Origin: Microbacterium sp. MYb62
Lineage (GTDB): Bacteria; Actinomycetota; Actinomycetes; Actinomycetales; Microbacteriaceae
Reading direction: 5' to 3'
DNA length: 64,000 nt
NCBI RefSeq assembly: GCF_002979475.1
Contig: NZ_PCOY01000006.1
Location: 62,001 to 126,000 of the forward strand
Positions 41,937-51,651 of the stretch are shown piece by piece. The first letter of the stretch is position 1. The number at the start of each line of letters is the position of its first letter. Position numbers and translations under genes: made by a program. Under the pieces are notes generated by a model. That model did not search any database, was not told where the DNA came from, and was given only the letters and a program-made list of their open reading frames with translations.

Positions 41937-42875
41937 GTGTCGCAAGCTGACGACATGACCCACGCACGCATCGGCATCGTCTGGAACCCCTCGAAGGTCG
42001 CGCAGGAGGTCCTGCAGGATGCGGTGGACCGCGTGTTCGCCGACCACGACGACATCCGCTGGTGGGAGACCACTCCGGATGACCCGGGCCGGGGGATGGG
42101 AAGCGAGGCGCGGGAAGACGGCCGGGACATCGTGATCGCGGTCGGAGGAGACGGCACGGTCCGCGCCGTCGCGGAGTCGCTGGCCGGTTCGGATGTCGCT
42201 CTCGGCATCGTGCCGCAGGGGACGGGAAACCTCCTCGCCCGCAATCTCGAGGTTCCGCTGAACAACGTGGTCGCCGCGCTGGAGCGTGTCCGCGACGCGG
42301 AGCCGCGGCGCATCGATCTGGGCTGGGTGTCGTATGACGGTACGGAACATGCGTTCGCCGTGATGGTGGGCTTCGGCATCGACGCCCAGATGCTGGTGGA
42401 GACCGACGACGACCTCAAGTCGAAAGCCGGGTGGCTGGCCTACGTCGAGGCGATGGGGCGCGCTCTGGCGGGCACCGAGATGACCGACATCACCCTGGCG
42501 ATCGACGGGGAGAAGGCGGTCGCCGTGCGGGGTCACACCATGCTCATCGGAAACTGCGGCATGGTGCAGGGCGGCATCCGCCTGCTGCCGGACGCCGTCC
42601 TCGACGACGGCAAGCTCGATGTGCTCATGGTCAGTGCGGACGGCGCGCTGCAGTGGCTGGACACCCTGCGCTCCTTCGTCTGGGACAACGGCATCCGCCG
42701 CATCTTCGGCGCCACGGATGAAGCGGTGAGCACGGACTCCGCGCGCCATCTTCCCGTCGAGACGCTCAGTGTCGAGTTGAAGACGCCCCTCGTCTTCGAG
42801 ATCGACGGCGAGGAGATGGGCGAGGTCACCGCGTTCGACGTGCGGGTGGAGCCGGGCGCTCTGCTGGTCCGCTGA
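41937..42875 (+). CDS. diacylglycerol kinase-family lipid kinase
   Basis: A 312-residue DAGK-catalytic-domain protein. The nucleotide loop VGGDGTVRAVAESL and the PQGTGNLLARNL motif are present, along with the C-terminal beta-sandwich region ending in LVFEIDGEEMG. It may phosphorylate diacylglycerol or a related lipid such as sphingosine; the substrate is unclear. GTG at 41937 is used; an ATG six codons later is possible. It follows glnE by 31 bp. Confidence 0.86.
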   Translation: MSQADDMTHARIGIVWNPSKVAQEVLQDAVDRVFADHDDIRWWETTPDDPGRGMGSEAREDGRDIVIAVGGDGTVRAVAESLAGSDVALGIVPQGTGNLLARNLEVPLNNVVAALERVRDAEPRRIDLGWVSYDGTEHAFAVMVGFGIDAQMLVETDDDLKSKAGWLAYVEAMGRALAGTEMTDITLAIDGEKAVAVRGHTMLIGNCGMVQGGIRLLPDAVLDDGKLDVLMVSADGALQWLDTLRSFVWDNGIRRIFGATDEAVSTDSARHLPVETLSVELKTPLVFEIDGEEMGEVTAFDVRVEPGALLVR

Positions 42876-42895
42876 GAGGCGACCCCCGGTGCAAG

Positions 42896-44044
42896 TCAGC
42901 GGGTGGCGGCCGGAGGAACGATCTTCCGGTCCTGCGCGGGGAACGTCACCTTCTGCACGATGATGATGATGCTCGCCGCGACGGGGATCGCGACCAGCGC
43001 GCCGAGGATGCCGCCCAGCGCGGCTCCGGCCACGGCAGCGATCACCACGAGTGCGCCCGGCACGGCCACGGCCTTGCTCATGATGCGCGGCGACAGCACA
43101 TATGCCTCGATCTGCATGTAGATGAGGTAGTAGATGATGGCGATCAGGGCGGTGAGTGGCGAGATGAAGAGGCAGATCAGCGAGTTGATGATCGAGGCGG
43201 TCAGCGTGCCGACCAGCGGGATCATCGAGCCGATGAAGGCGATGAGCGCGAGCAGCGCCGGCACCGGGGCGCCGATGATGCTGAGGAAGATGAGGCTCAG
43301 GATCCCGTTGATCAGCGCGAGGCTCACCTGCCCGATCACGTAGCGGCCGACGGCACTCGACACATCTTCCAGAAGCCCGCTGAAGGTGTCGCGCTGGTAG
43401 GCGGGGACGAAGCGGGCGGCGACGTGCTTCATGCTCCGCAGCGACGCCATGAAGTACAGCGTCAGGATCAGGACGATCGTGATCCCGGTGAAGCCCCCGG
43501 CGATGCCGGCGCCCACTGCGAACACGCCACCGCCGATGTCGAGGAAGTTGTCCGGGTTCTGAACGAAGTCGAGGATGCCCTGCACCGCGTCGTCGATCGT
43601 GGAGCCGAACTGCCCGCTGACGTCCTTGAACCACGCACTGGCCATGAAGTCCTCGACCATCTGCGGTCCGTCTTTGATCAGATTGCTGATCTGTTCGACG
43701 AGCAGAGGGACGATGGCGAGGATGATGCCCGCGAACGCGATGATCACACCCGCGACCACGATCGTGACGGCAGCGGGGCGGGGGAGCTTCTTCTCGATGA
43801 ACCTGACGATCGGGTCGAGCCCGAGGGCGAGGAACACTGCGACTCCGACGTAGACAAGCACCGTCGCGAGTTGTCCGATGATGCCGCCGATGGCCAGAGC
43901 CACCAGGACCCCGAGCGCGCCCAGGAGCCCGAACATGAACGGGTTCGTCCTGGCGTATGCGGCCACCGCATTCGACGGCTGTGGCGGCGCGGCGTCGACC
44001 GGCCTCCGCAGCTCGGTGCTCGCGATCACTCTTCTACGGCGCAT
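42896..44044 (-). CDS. AI-2E family transporter
   Basis: A 382-residue integral membrane protein of the AI-2E (PF01594) family with about eight hydrophobic segments. Near the C-terminus are the conserved LIYMQIEAYVLSPRIMSKAV and a Gly/Ala-rich GALGGILGALVAIP helix. The family exports diverse small solutes and drives Na+/H+ exchange in some members; autoinducer export cannot be assumed. It begins with a basic MRRRRVIAS segment. Confidence 0.9.
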   Translation of the reverse strand: MRRRRVIASTELRRPVDAAPPQPSNAVAAYARTNPFMFGLLGALGVLVALAIGGIIGQLATVLVYVGVAVFLALGLDPIVRFIEKKLPRPAAVTIVVAGVIIAFAGIILAIVPLLVEQISNLIKDGPQMVEDFMASAWFKDVSGQFGSTIDDAVQGILDFVQNPDNFLDIGGGVFAVGAGIAGGFTGITIVLILTLYFMASLRSMKHVAARFVPAYQRDTFSGLLEDVSSAVGRYVIGQVSLALINGILSLIFLSIIGAPVPALLALIAFIGSMIPLVGTLTASIINSLICLFISPLTALIAIIYYLIYMQIEAYVLSPRIMSKAVAVPGALVVIAAVAGAALGGILGALVAIPVAASIIIIVQKVTFPAQDRKIVPPAATR

Positions 44045-44134
44045 GGTTCCCCCGGTCGACGGTCAGACTCACAAGTTGACCACCCGGATCACGCCGGGTC
44101 AAGCCGGTGGTGCGGCGTGGCGGGGTGTGCCGTC

Positions 44135-45610
44135 TCACCGCACATCGGCGACGTGGATGGCCGCTCGCCGACTGGTCACCCCGAGTTTGCGATAGATGGA
44201 TCGGATGTGCGTCTTCACGGTGGGATACGCGACCCCGAGATGGCCGGAGATCTCCTCCGCCGTCATCGTCGTACGCAGACACGCGAGCACTTCGCTCTCC
44301 CGGGGAGTGAGGACCCCGGACAGGTGTCGTGCGAGCTGCCCCCGTCGTTCCAGGATGACCCCGAGGAAGGCATCATGCGGAGACCCTCGGTGAGCATGCG
44401 CTCTGAGGAGGTCGCCGATCAGTGGGTCGGGGGAGAGGAACGGAGCGAGGATGCGCTCGGGGGCGGCGGCTTCGAGGGCTCTGTCGATGTGCACGTGGGC
44501 GTCCGGTCCGTGTCCTGCGCCTGAGCGGAGTGCGGCGCTGGTGACCAGTGTGCTGACTCGCGCATAGCGAGGCAGTGCGCCGGCCGTCGCGAGCCGGAGC
44601 GCCTGTGTGGCGAGGGCAGGCTCTTCGAGGACCCGATACAGCTCCGCGAGTACCGCGTGCGCCACGGCGGCACCGGGACGGGCGAGCGCCGGCGCCGCGA
44701 TGCTCCGCGCACGCGCATCCTGCCCCTCGGCGTGTGCCAGCTGTGCCGAGATCACTCGGCGCAGGGTGTCCCACGGGATGCCGTGCTTGTCGGTCCTGCT
44801 CACTCCCTGGAGGAGCTCGGCGGCGGCGAAGTAGCGGTCCTCGCGACGCAGGGCGACCAGGGTCATCACGAGATACAGACGCGCAAGCGCCTCGAAGTTG
44901 TGTCCTGGCGCGCCTTCGGCGACGACCGCGTCGAGCCACGAGACGGCCTCGTCGTACTCCCCTCGCCAATAGGCGATGGTTCCGCGATTGGCGTGAGGGA
45001 GACCGCCTTCGAAGAGGTCCCAGTCCGAGGCTGAAGGGGACACCGGAAGGGCATCGAGTGTCTGTTCTGCTTCGGTGAAGAGGCCGGCGTGGGTCAGGGC
45101 GAAGGCGAGATTGGACTGCGCGAGCCGGAACGTCTCCGCTCGTCCGTGCAGACGGGCCTCGTCAGCGGCCGAGCGGAGCAGGCCGATCGCCGCGCCGAGG
45201 TCGCGACGGAGCCTGACCTCCGTCCAGCCCAGGAGGAACAGGGCCGAGGGGTAGTCGTCTTCGGGACCGCAGTCGGTCAGCGCGTCGCGCGCGCGGTCGG
45301 CGGCCGCGGCCTTCCCCGCGTTGTCGGCCGTGAGGAGGAGATCTGTGAAGCACACCACGAAGTCGTCTGCCGCAACCCGCAACCCCTGCCCGCGGAGGAA
45401 TGCCGCGCCGTGCGAGTCGCCGAGGAGATCTCGGCAGCAGGCGCGGATGAGCAGCACGTGCGGGTCGTGCGGCTCGGGGTGGGCGAGGCACAGCTGTTCG
45501 AGCTCGCGCGTGCGTGATTCGAGGATGAGGCGGAGCCAGTTGCGGCGCAGGGTCGCGCCGGTGCTGTCCGGATCAGCGGAGGAGGGGTCCTCACGGACGG
45601 CGTCGATCAC
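44135..45610 (-). CDS. LuxR-type regulator with helical repeats
   Basis: A 491-residue regulator. Residues about 30-400 are TPR-like helical repeats; the C-terminal LuxR helix-turn-helix starts at LTPRESEVLACLRTTMTAEE and continues to VKTHIRSIYRKLGVTSRRAA. No MalT-type NTPase motif, so it is the shorter repeat-plus-LuxR form. It is divergent from the DUF1254-phosphatase-sulfatase operon and probably regulates it. GTG start with TATCGT 6 nt upstream. Confidence 0.87.
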   Translation of the reverse strand: MIDAVREDPSSADPDSTGATLRRNWLRLILESRTRELEQLCLAHPEPHDPHVLLIRACCRDLLGDSHGAAFLRGQGLRVAADDFVVCFTDLLLTADNAGKAAAADRARDALTDCGPEDDYPSALFLLGWTEVRLRRDLGAAIGLLRSAADEARLHGRAETFRLAQSNLAFALTHAGLFTEAEQTLDALPVSPSASDWDLFEGGLPHANRGTIAYWRGEYDEAVSWLDAVVAEGAPGHNFEALARLYLVMTLVALRREDRYFAAAELLQGVSRTDKHGIPWDTLRRVISAQLAHAEGQDARARSIAAPALARPGAAVAHAVLAELYRVLEEPALATQALRLATAGALPRYARVSTLVTSAALRSGAGHGPDAHVHIDRALEAAAPERILAPFLSPDPLIGDLLRAHAHRGSPHDAFLGVILERRGQLARHLSGVLTPRESEVLACLRTTMTAEEISGHLGVAYPTVKTHIRSIYRKLGVTSRRAAIHVADVR

Positions 45611-45616
45611 GGATCA

Positions 45617-45622
45617 ACGATA
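45617..45622 (-). promoter_or_regulatory. -10 element of the LuxR-type regulator gene, leaderless
   Basis: TATCGT on the minus strand ends 6 nt before the GTG at 45610. Confidence 0.45.
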
Positions 45623-45657
45623 TCGGCGCGCCGACCGCCGGCGTGCGACGGCATCGT

Positions 45658-45686
45658 CGCATCTCATCCGCTGAGGATGAGATGCG
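45658..45686. promoter_or_regulatory. inverted repeat, candidate LuxR-type operator
   Basis: CGCATCTCATCC and GGATGAGATGCG form a perfect 12-bp inverted repeat with a 5-nt centre. It lies in the 252-bp divergent region, close to the regulator promoter. Confidence 0.65.
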
Positions 45687-45862
45687 AGTTCCGACGGTCG
45701 TGGAATGACCAGAATCTCAGGCGAGGCTCGTGCCTCGGATCTGTTCCGGGGCCGGGCACCCGACACTGATCCTCACCCTCGCCGGCCGCGCTGTGGGTGA
45801 CGAGCGTCCGAAGTCGAAGGCGCTCGCCTGATCCCGCTCGAACCCCGACCGCAAGGAGCAAC

Positions 45863-46816
45863 ATGTCCGTCACGAGAGTGACCGTGCGCAACTTCGCCCG
45901 TGCCGAATCCGACCTCATGTTCTCGCGCCTCGCCACGGGGCCTGGACTCGGCGAATGGAATCACACCCGGGGCCTGAAGTCCCTCGACGATCAGCCCATC
46001 ATCCGCCAGAACCGCGACACGCTGTACAGCAGTGCCATCGTCGACGTACGCGACGACGTGGCGCTCACGGTGCCGGAGACCAGCGGGCGATACATCTCCG
46101 CCTTCATCCTGAACCAGGACCACTACGGCACGCACCTGCTGCGGGAACCCGGTGAGTACATCCTCACGCGAGAGGCCGTCGGCACGGACTACGCAGCGAT
46201 TCTGGTGCGCATCCTCGTCGACCCGAACGACGACGTCGATGTGGCGCAGGTGGACCGGCTGCAGGACGGGCTGCGTCTCGCAGGCGGCGGTGAAGGGGGA
46301 TTCCCGCTCCCGGACTATGACGTGCCCTCGCACGGCGAGACCCGCGACGCGCTGCTCACTCTCGGGCGCGGGGTATCGACCTACGACCGTGCGTTCGGAT
46401 CGAAGGACGAGGTCGATCCGGTCATGCATCTGCTGGGGGCTGCAGGGGGGTGGGGCGGCTTGCCCGAATACGAGGCGACGTACGTCAGCGTCGACGAGGG
46501 CCTGCCCGTCGCCGACTACCGACTCCGGCTGAAGGACGTCCCCGTCGACGCTTTCTGGTCCGTGTCGCTGTACGACGCCGCCGGCTACTTCGCCCCGAAC
46601 GAGCTCGGTGTGAACAGCATCAACAGCCTGACGGCCGTGGCCGACGACGACGGCGCAGTCACCATCCATCTCGGTGCGCATCCTGAGGGTGCGAAGAACG
46701 CCCTGCCGATCATGCCGGGGTGGAACTACACGCTTCGGCTCTACCGTCCGCGCCTCTCCGTCCTCGACGGCTCCTGGGTCGCTCCGCGACCCGAGCCGAT
46801 CTCGGGACTCGCGTGA
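45863..46816 (+). CDS. DUF1254/DUF1214 domain protein
   Basis: A 317-residue protein. The first part fits DUF1254 (IIRQNRDTLYSSAIVDV) and the C-terminal part DUF1214 (DAFWSVSLYDAAGYF and a late LPIMPGWNYTLRLYRP). The family is common and has no settled function. No signal peptide is seen, although many members are secreted. AAGGAG at 45853-45858 supports the start at 45863. First gene of a three-gene operon with the phosphatase and sulfatase. Confidence 0.85.
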   Translation: MSVTRVTVRNFARAESDLMFSRLATGPGLGEWNHTRGLKSLDDQPIIRQNRDTLYSSAIVDVRDDVALTVPETSGRYISAFILNQDHYGTHLLREPGEYILTREAVGTDYAAILVRILVDPNDDVDVAQVDRLQDGLRLAGGGEGGFPLPDYDVPSHGETRDALLTLGRGVSTYDRAFGSKDEVDPVMHLLGAAGGWGGLPEYEATYVSVDEGLPVADYRLRLKDVPVDAFWSVSLYDAAGYFAPNELGVNSINSLTAVADDDGAVTIHLGAHPEGAKNALPIMPGWNYTLRLYRPRLSVLDGSWVAPRPEPISGLA

Positions 46817-46856
46817 TGTCGACGGCTGTCGACGGAGACCTGCAGGAGGAGACACG

Positions 46857-47663
46857 ATGACCAGCACCCTCGACCGCCGCATCCCGTTGCGCAGCGCTCC
46901 CAACTTCCGCGATCTCGGCGGACTGCCCGCTGCTGGAGGCGTCGTCCGATCCCGGTCGCTCTATCGTTCGGCGACGCTCGCCCGGCTCGAGGGCGACGAT
47001 CTCGAGGCCTTCCGGCGACTGGACATCGGGACGGTCTATGACCTGCGCACGGCGGGGGAGCGCAGCACATCACCGGACCACCTGCCGGATGGGGTGAAGC
47101 TCTTCGGCCTGGACGTGCTGGCCGACAGCACCACGGATGTCGCTGCCGGCGTCGGTCGACTCGCCAGTGATCCGGCGGCCCTTGCGGCGTCGCTCGGCGA
47201 CGGGCGTGGTGCCGCTCTCATGCGGGAGTCCTACCGGAACATCGTGAGTCTCCCTTCCGCTCTCGCCGCATATCGCTCCTTCTACTTCGACCTGATCGAT
47301 CCGGCGCGCTCGGGTGCGGCGCTGTTCCACTGCACGACCGGCAAGGACCGTACCGGCTGGGCCGCGGCGTCGTTCCTCCTGCTGTTGGGCGTCGGTGAGG
47401 ATGACGTGCGCGCCGACTACCTCGAGACGAACGCGGACCTTCTCCCCGCGCTGCAGCCGCTCCTCGCCGCCGCGGCGGATCGGGGCGTCGACACCCAGTT
47501 GCTCCTCCCGGTGCTCGGGGTGCGCGGCGAGTACCTCGATGACGCCATCGACGAGGCGCGAACGCGGTTCGGCAGCATCGAGGGCTACGCCACCGAGGGC
47601 CTCGGTCTCAACGAATCGGATCTCGACGTCCTGCGTCGCCGATTCGTCGTCCCCCAGGTCTAG
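46857..47663 (+). CDS. tyrosine phosphatase-family protein (PTP/LipA type)
   Basis: A 268-residue protein phosphatase-like enzyme. The N-terminal NFRDLGGLP and LYRSATL motifs and the P-loop H158-C159-T-T-G-K-D-R-T match the Listeria LipA/PF13350 family, which acts on phosphotyrosine and phosphoinositides. C159 and R165 are the catalytic residues. GGAGGAG precedes the ATG. Its place between a DUF1254 gene and a sulfatase gene suggests it hydrolyses a small ester instead of signalling; that is an inference. Confidence 0.87.
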   Translation: MTSTLDRRIPLRSAPNFRDLGGLPAAGGVVRSRSLYRSATLARLEGDDLEAFRRLDIGTVYDLRTAGERSTSPDHLPDGVKLFGLDVLADSTTDVAAGVGRLASDPAALAASLGDGRGAALMRESYRNIVSLPSALAAYRSFYFDLIDPARSGAALFHCTTGKDRTGWAAASFLLLLGVGEDDVRADYLETNADLLPALQPLLAAAADRGVDTQLLLPVLGVRGEYLDDAIDEARTRFGSIEGYATEGLGLNESDLDVLRRRFVVPQV

Positions 47664-47694
47664 GCCTGCCGTCCAACGCTGAAAGGGCTCCACC

Positions 47695-49998
47695 GTGGTT
47701 CCGCAAGACGTTCTTCCCTTCCCTCCCACACCGTCTGCGAGCATCGCCGGCCGGACCATGCAGGAATCCTCCTATGGTCAGCGGGCGACGCCGTCGCGAC
47801 TGCCGGGGGATGCGCCGAACATCCTCATCGTCCTGATCGATGACGCCGGTCCGGGGCTCCCTGACACCTTCGGTGGCGAGGTGAGGACCGACACCCTGTC
47901 CCGTGTCATCGACGAGGGGATCGGTTTCAACCGATTCCACACCACCGCGATGTGCTCACCGACTCGGGCATCTCTGCTGTCCGGCCGGAATCATCACCGG
48001 ATCGGGAACGGGCAGATCGCGGAGCTCGCCAACGACTGGGACGGATATGCGGGGGAGATCCCACGGTCGAGCGCACTCGGGGCGGAAGTGCTGAAGGACT
48101 ACGGCTACTCGACGGCGGCGTTCGGCAAATGGCACAACACCCCGGCGATCGAGACGGGAGCGACGGGGCCGTTCCACAACTGGCCGTCCCACATCGGGTT
48201 CGAGTACTTCTACGGCTTCCTCGCAGGCGAGGCGTCTCAGTACGAGCCCCACCTGGTACGCAACACCACGAGCGTCCTGCCGCCGAAGACAGCCGAAGCG
48301 GGCTACCACCTGAGCGAGGATCTCGCCGACGACGCCATCGGCTGGCTGCGCGACCACAAGGCGCTCGCGCCCGACAAGCCCTTCTTCCTGTACTGGGCGT
48401 CCGGTGCGCTGCACGGACCGCACCACATCATGAAGGAGTGGGCGGACAAGTACGCGGGGCGATTCGACGGCGGGTGGGACGAGTACCGCGAACGCGTCTT
48501 CGAGCGCGCGAAGGAGCGGAAATGGATCCCCGACGAGGCCGTCCTGACCGCGCGCGACCCGCGGATGCCCGCGTGGGACGACATCCCCGAAGATGAGCGC
48601 GCGTTCCAAGCGCGACTGATGGAGGTCGCCGCAGGCTTCGGCGAGCACGCCGACGTGCAGGCTGGTCGGGTCATCGACGAGATCGAGGCGCTCGGATACG
48701 GCGACAACACGCTGATCCTCTACATCTGGGGTGACAACGGCTCCTCAGGTGAAGGTCAGAACGGCACGATCAGCGAACTCCTCGCCCAGAACGGCATCCC
48801 CTCGACGGTGCCGATGCACATCCAGGCGCTGAAGGAGATGGGTGGGCTGGACGTACTCGGGACTGCCAAGGCGGACAACATGTACCACGCGGGCTGGGCG
48901 TGGGCGGGAAGCACCCCTTACAAGGGCATGAAGCTGCTGGCCTCCCATCTCGGGGGCACGCGCAACCCCATGGCGGTGCGCTGGCCGGCACGGATCACCC
49001 CCGACCCGGCCCCGCGGACCCAGTTCGTGCACTGCACCGACATCGTTCCCACCATTTACGATCTGCTCGGCATCACCCCTCCCCGTGAGGTCGGCGGCGT
49101 GCATCAGGATCCGATCGACGGCACCAGCTTCGCCGCGGCTCTGACGGATCCGGGGGCCGCGGAGACTCACCTCACGCAGTACTTCGAGATCCTCGGCAGC
49201 CGGGCGATCTACCACGACGGGTGGATGGCCTCCGCCTTCGGCCCGCGTGCCCCGTGGGTGCCCGGGCTTCCGGACGGGATCGCCGACTGGAGCCCGGACC
49301 AGGACGCCTGGGAGCTCTACCATCTCACCGAGGACTGGACTCAGGCACACGATCTCGCCGCGGAACATCCGGAGAAGCTGGCACAACTCAGGGAGCTCTT
49401 CGCGATGGAGGCGGCGAAGAACAGCGTCTACCCGATCGGCGGCGGCCTCTGGGTGCCGATCTACCACCCCGAGTTCCGCATCTCGACCCCGTATCGCAGC
49501 TGGAGCTTCACGGGCGATCTGCGCCGCATGCCAGAGGTCATCGCACCGGCCCTGGGAAATCGGGCGAACAGGGTGACCATCGATGCGGTCCTCCCCGAGC
49601 GTGCCGAAGGCGTGCTCTACGCCCTCGGCGGTGCGGGCGGCGGGCTCACCTGCTACCTGGACGACGGGTACCTCTGCTACGAGTACAACACCTTCATCAT
49701 CCACCGCACGAAGATCCGTTCCTCGGAGCGGCTTCTCGCGGGGCGGGCGGAGATCGTCGTGGAAACCAGTTACATCGATCCCCGCCCGACGGGACCGCTG
49801 CGCATCGATATCTCGATCGACGGTCGCCGGATCGTGACCGGTACCGTGCCCGTCAGCGTCCCGTTGCTGTTCACCGCGAACGACTGCCTCGACATCGGAG
49901 TCTGTCTCGGCGGCTCCGTCTCGCTCGACTACTTCGACCGCGCTCCCTTCCCTTTCAGCGGAGAGATCCACTCGGTCGACGTGATCTACACGAACTGA
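47695..49998 (+). CDS. arylsulfatase, long form
   Basis: A 767-residue type I sulfatase. The formylglycine motif is C87-S-P-T-R91 in AMCSPTRASLLSGR, the metal-binding DD is at 49-50 in VLIDDAGPG, and GDNGSSGEGQNG carries the second metal site. The length and the extra C-terminal beta-rich domain (from about 600) match the Pseudomonas arylsulfatase-type long group. GTG start with AAAGGG upstream. No signal peptide. It is probably co-transcribed with the two genes before it (spacers 40 and 31 bp). Confidence 0.92.
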   Translation: MVPQDVLPFPPTPSASIAGRTMQESSYGQRATPSRLPGDAPNILIVLIDDAGPGLPDTFGGEVRTDTLSRVIDEGIGFNRFHTTAMCSPTRASLLSGRNHHRIGNGQIAELANDWDGYAGEIPRSSALGAEVLKDYGYSTAAFGKWHNTPAIETGATGPFHNWPSHIGFEYFYGFLAGEASQYEPHLVRNTTSVLPPKTAEAGYHLSEDLADDAIGWLRDHKALAPDKPFFLYWASGALHGPHHIMKEWADKYAGRFDGGWDEYRERVFERAKERKWIPDEAVLTARDPRMPAWDDIPEDERAFQARLMEVAAGFGEHADVQAGRVIDEIEALGYGDNTLILYIWGDNGSSGEGQNGTISELLAQNGIPSTVPMHIQALKEMGGLDVLGTAKADNMYHAGWAWAGSTPYKGMKLLASHLGGTRNPMAVRWPARITPDPAPRTQFVHCTDIVPTIYDLLGITPPREVGGVHQDPIDGTSFAAALTDPGAAETHLTQYFEILGSRAIYHDGWMASAFGPRAPWVPGLPDGIADWSPDQDAWELYHLTEDWTQAHDLAAEHPEKLAQLRELFAMEAAKNSVYPIGGGLWVPIYHPEFRISTPYRSWSFTGDLRRMPEVIAPALGNRANRVTIDAVLPERAEGVLYALGGAGGGLTCYLDDGYLCYEYNTFIIHRTKIRSSERLLAGRAEIVVETSYIDPRPTGPLRIDISIDGRRIVTGTVPVSVPLLFTANDCLDIGVCLGGSVSLDYFDRAPFPFSGEIHSVDVIYTN

Positions 49999-50027
49999 CC
50001 TGCGCCCACCGACGCCCGGACGCGGAC

Positions 50028-50059
50028 GAGCCCGCCCCAGCACAAGCTGAGGCGGGCTC
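50028..50059. terminator. bidirectional terminator between the sulfatase gene and glnA1
   Basis: A 9-bp stem GAGCCCGCC with its complement and a 14-nt loop, between convergent genes. Confidence 0.6.
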
Positions 50060-50079
50060 TTCGCGATGCGCTGCGGTCG

Positions 50080-51504
50080 TCAGACGCCGAAGTACAGCTC
50101 GTACTCGAACGGGTGCGGGCGCTGGGCCATCGGCAGGATCTCGTTCTCGTACTTGTACGAGATCCAGGTCTCGATGAGCTCCTTGGTGAACACGCCGCCC
50201 TCGAGGAGGAACTGGTGGTCGGCCGCCAGCGCATCGAGCGAGTCGAGCAGGGAGTTCGGGACCTGCGGGATGTCCTTGGCCTCCTCGGGCGGGAGCTCGT
50301 AGAGGTCCTTGTCGACCGGCTCGTGCGGCTCGATACGGTTCTTGATGCCGTCCAGGCCCGCCATCAGCTGCGCGGCGAAGGCGAGGTACGGGTTGCCGGA
50401 GGCGTCGGGCGCGCGGAACTCGATGCGCTTCGCCTTCGGGTTGGAGCCCGTGATCGGGATGCGGATCGCGGCGGAGCGGTTGCCGGCCGAGTAGACCAGG
50501 TTGACCGGAGCCTCGAAGCCCTTCACCAGACGGTGGTAGCTGTTCAGAGTCGGGTTGGTGAAGGCGAGGAGCGCCGGCGCGTGCGCCAGGATGCCGCCGA
50601 TGTACCAGCGCGCGATGTCGCTGAGCTGACCGTAGCCGGCCTCGTCGTAGAACAGCGGCTTGCCTTCGCTCCACAGCGACTGGTGGGTGTGCATGCCCGA
50701 ACCGTTGTCACCGTACAGAGGCTTGGGCATGAAGGTCGCGACCTTGCCCCACTCCTCGGCGGTGTTCTTGACGATGTACTTGAACTTGAGGATGTCGTCC
50801 GCCGCGTGGACCATCGTGTCGAAGCGGTAGTTGATCTCCTGCTGGCCGCCGGTGCCGACCTCGTGGTGCGAGCGCTCGAGGATGAATCCCGCGTCGATCA
50901 GCTTGAGCGTGATGTCGTCGCGGAGGTCAGCGGTCTTGTCGACGGGGCTGACGGGGAAGTAGCCGCCCTTGTACGGCGTCTTGTTCCCGAGGTTGCCGCC
51001 CTCTTCCTCGCGGCCGGTGTTCCACGCGCCCTCTTCCGAGTCGACGCTGTAGAAGCTCGAGTTCGAGGTGACGTTGTAGCGGACGTCGTCGAAGATGTAG
51101 AACTCCGCCTCGGGGGCGAAGAATGCGGTGTCGGCGATGCCGGTGGACGTCAGGTACTTCTCCGCCTTCTTGGCGACCTGACGCGGATCCTTCGAATAGA
51201 TCTCGCCCGTGCGCGGGTTGTAGATGTCGAACAGCATCACGAGGGTGCTCGCCTCGCGGAACGGGTCGACGTATGCGGTCGTCACGTCGGGGATGAGCTG
51301 CATGTCGGACTCGTGGATACTCGCGAAACCGCGGATCGAAGAGCCGTCGAACAGCTGACCGTCGGTGAAGAAAGCCTCGTCGACCGTCGATGCAGGAATG
51401 TTGAAGTGCTGCTGCACACCCGGGAGATCGGTGAAACGGATGTCAAGGAACTTGACGTCGTTCTCCTTGATGTAGGTCAGTACCTCGGACGAATCTTTGA
51501 ACAT
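50080..51504 (-). CDS. glnA1: glutamine synthetase, type I, main form
   Basis: Main ammonia-assimilating enzyme: glutamate + NH3 + ATP to glutamine. 474 residues. Metal-site motifs are EAEFYIF (132-138) and [12 protein letters not shown] (212-223); GSGMHTHQS (268-276) is the substrate loop and NRSAAIRIP (342-350) the ATP/Glu site. Y402 in DLYELPP is the adenylylation target of GlnE. The long insert at 140-180 is typical of GlnA1. Transcribed alone toward a shared terminator. Confidence 0.96.
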   Translation of the reverse strand: MFKDSSEVLTYIKENDVKFLDIRFTDLPGVQQHFNIPASTVDEAFFTDGQLFDGSSIRGFASIHESDMQLIPDVTTAYVDPFREASTLVMLFDIYNPRTGEIYSKDPRQVAKKAEKYLTSTGIADTAFFAPEAEFYIFDDVRYNVTSNSSFYSVDSEEGAWNTGREEEGGNLGNKTPYKGGYFPVSPVDKTADLRDDITLKLIDAGFILERSHHEVGTGGQQEINYRFDTMVHAADDILKFKYIVKNTAEEWGKVATFMPKPLYGDNGSGMHTHQSLWSEGKPLFYDEAGYGQLSDIARWYIGGILAHAPALLAFTNPTLNSYHRLVKGFEAPVNLVYSAGNRSAAIRIPITGSNPKAKRIEFRAPDASGNPYLAFAAQLMAGLDGIKNRIEPHEPVDKDLYELPPEEAKDIPQVPNSLLDSLDALAADHQFLLEGGVFTKELIETWISYKYENEILPMAQRPHPFEYELYFGV

Positions 51505-51639
51505 GTACGACTCCTGTAATGCGGATCGATGGCTTCACGGCCACTCTGCAGAGTACGGACGGGGGATTTCTCTACGGTATCCGCATTGTTTCGGGCGTGT
51601 TACAGGCGCCGAGACGACAGAGCGGCATATCGCGCTCGG

Positions 51640-51645
51640 TAGGCT
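51640..51645 (+). promoter_or_regulatory. -10 element of the RDD gene, leaderless
   Basis: TAGGCT ends 6 nt before the GTG at 51652. Confidence 0.5.
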
Positions 51646-51651
51646 GGGGGA

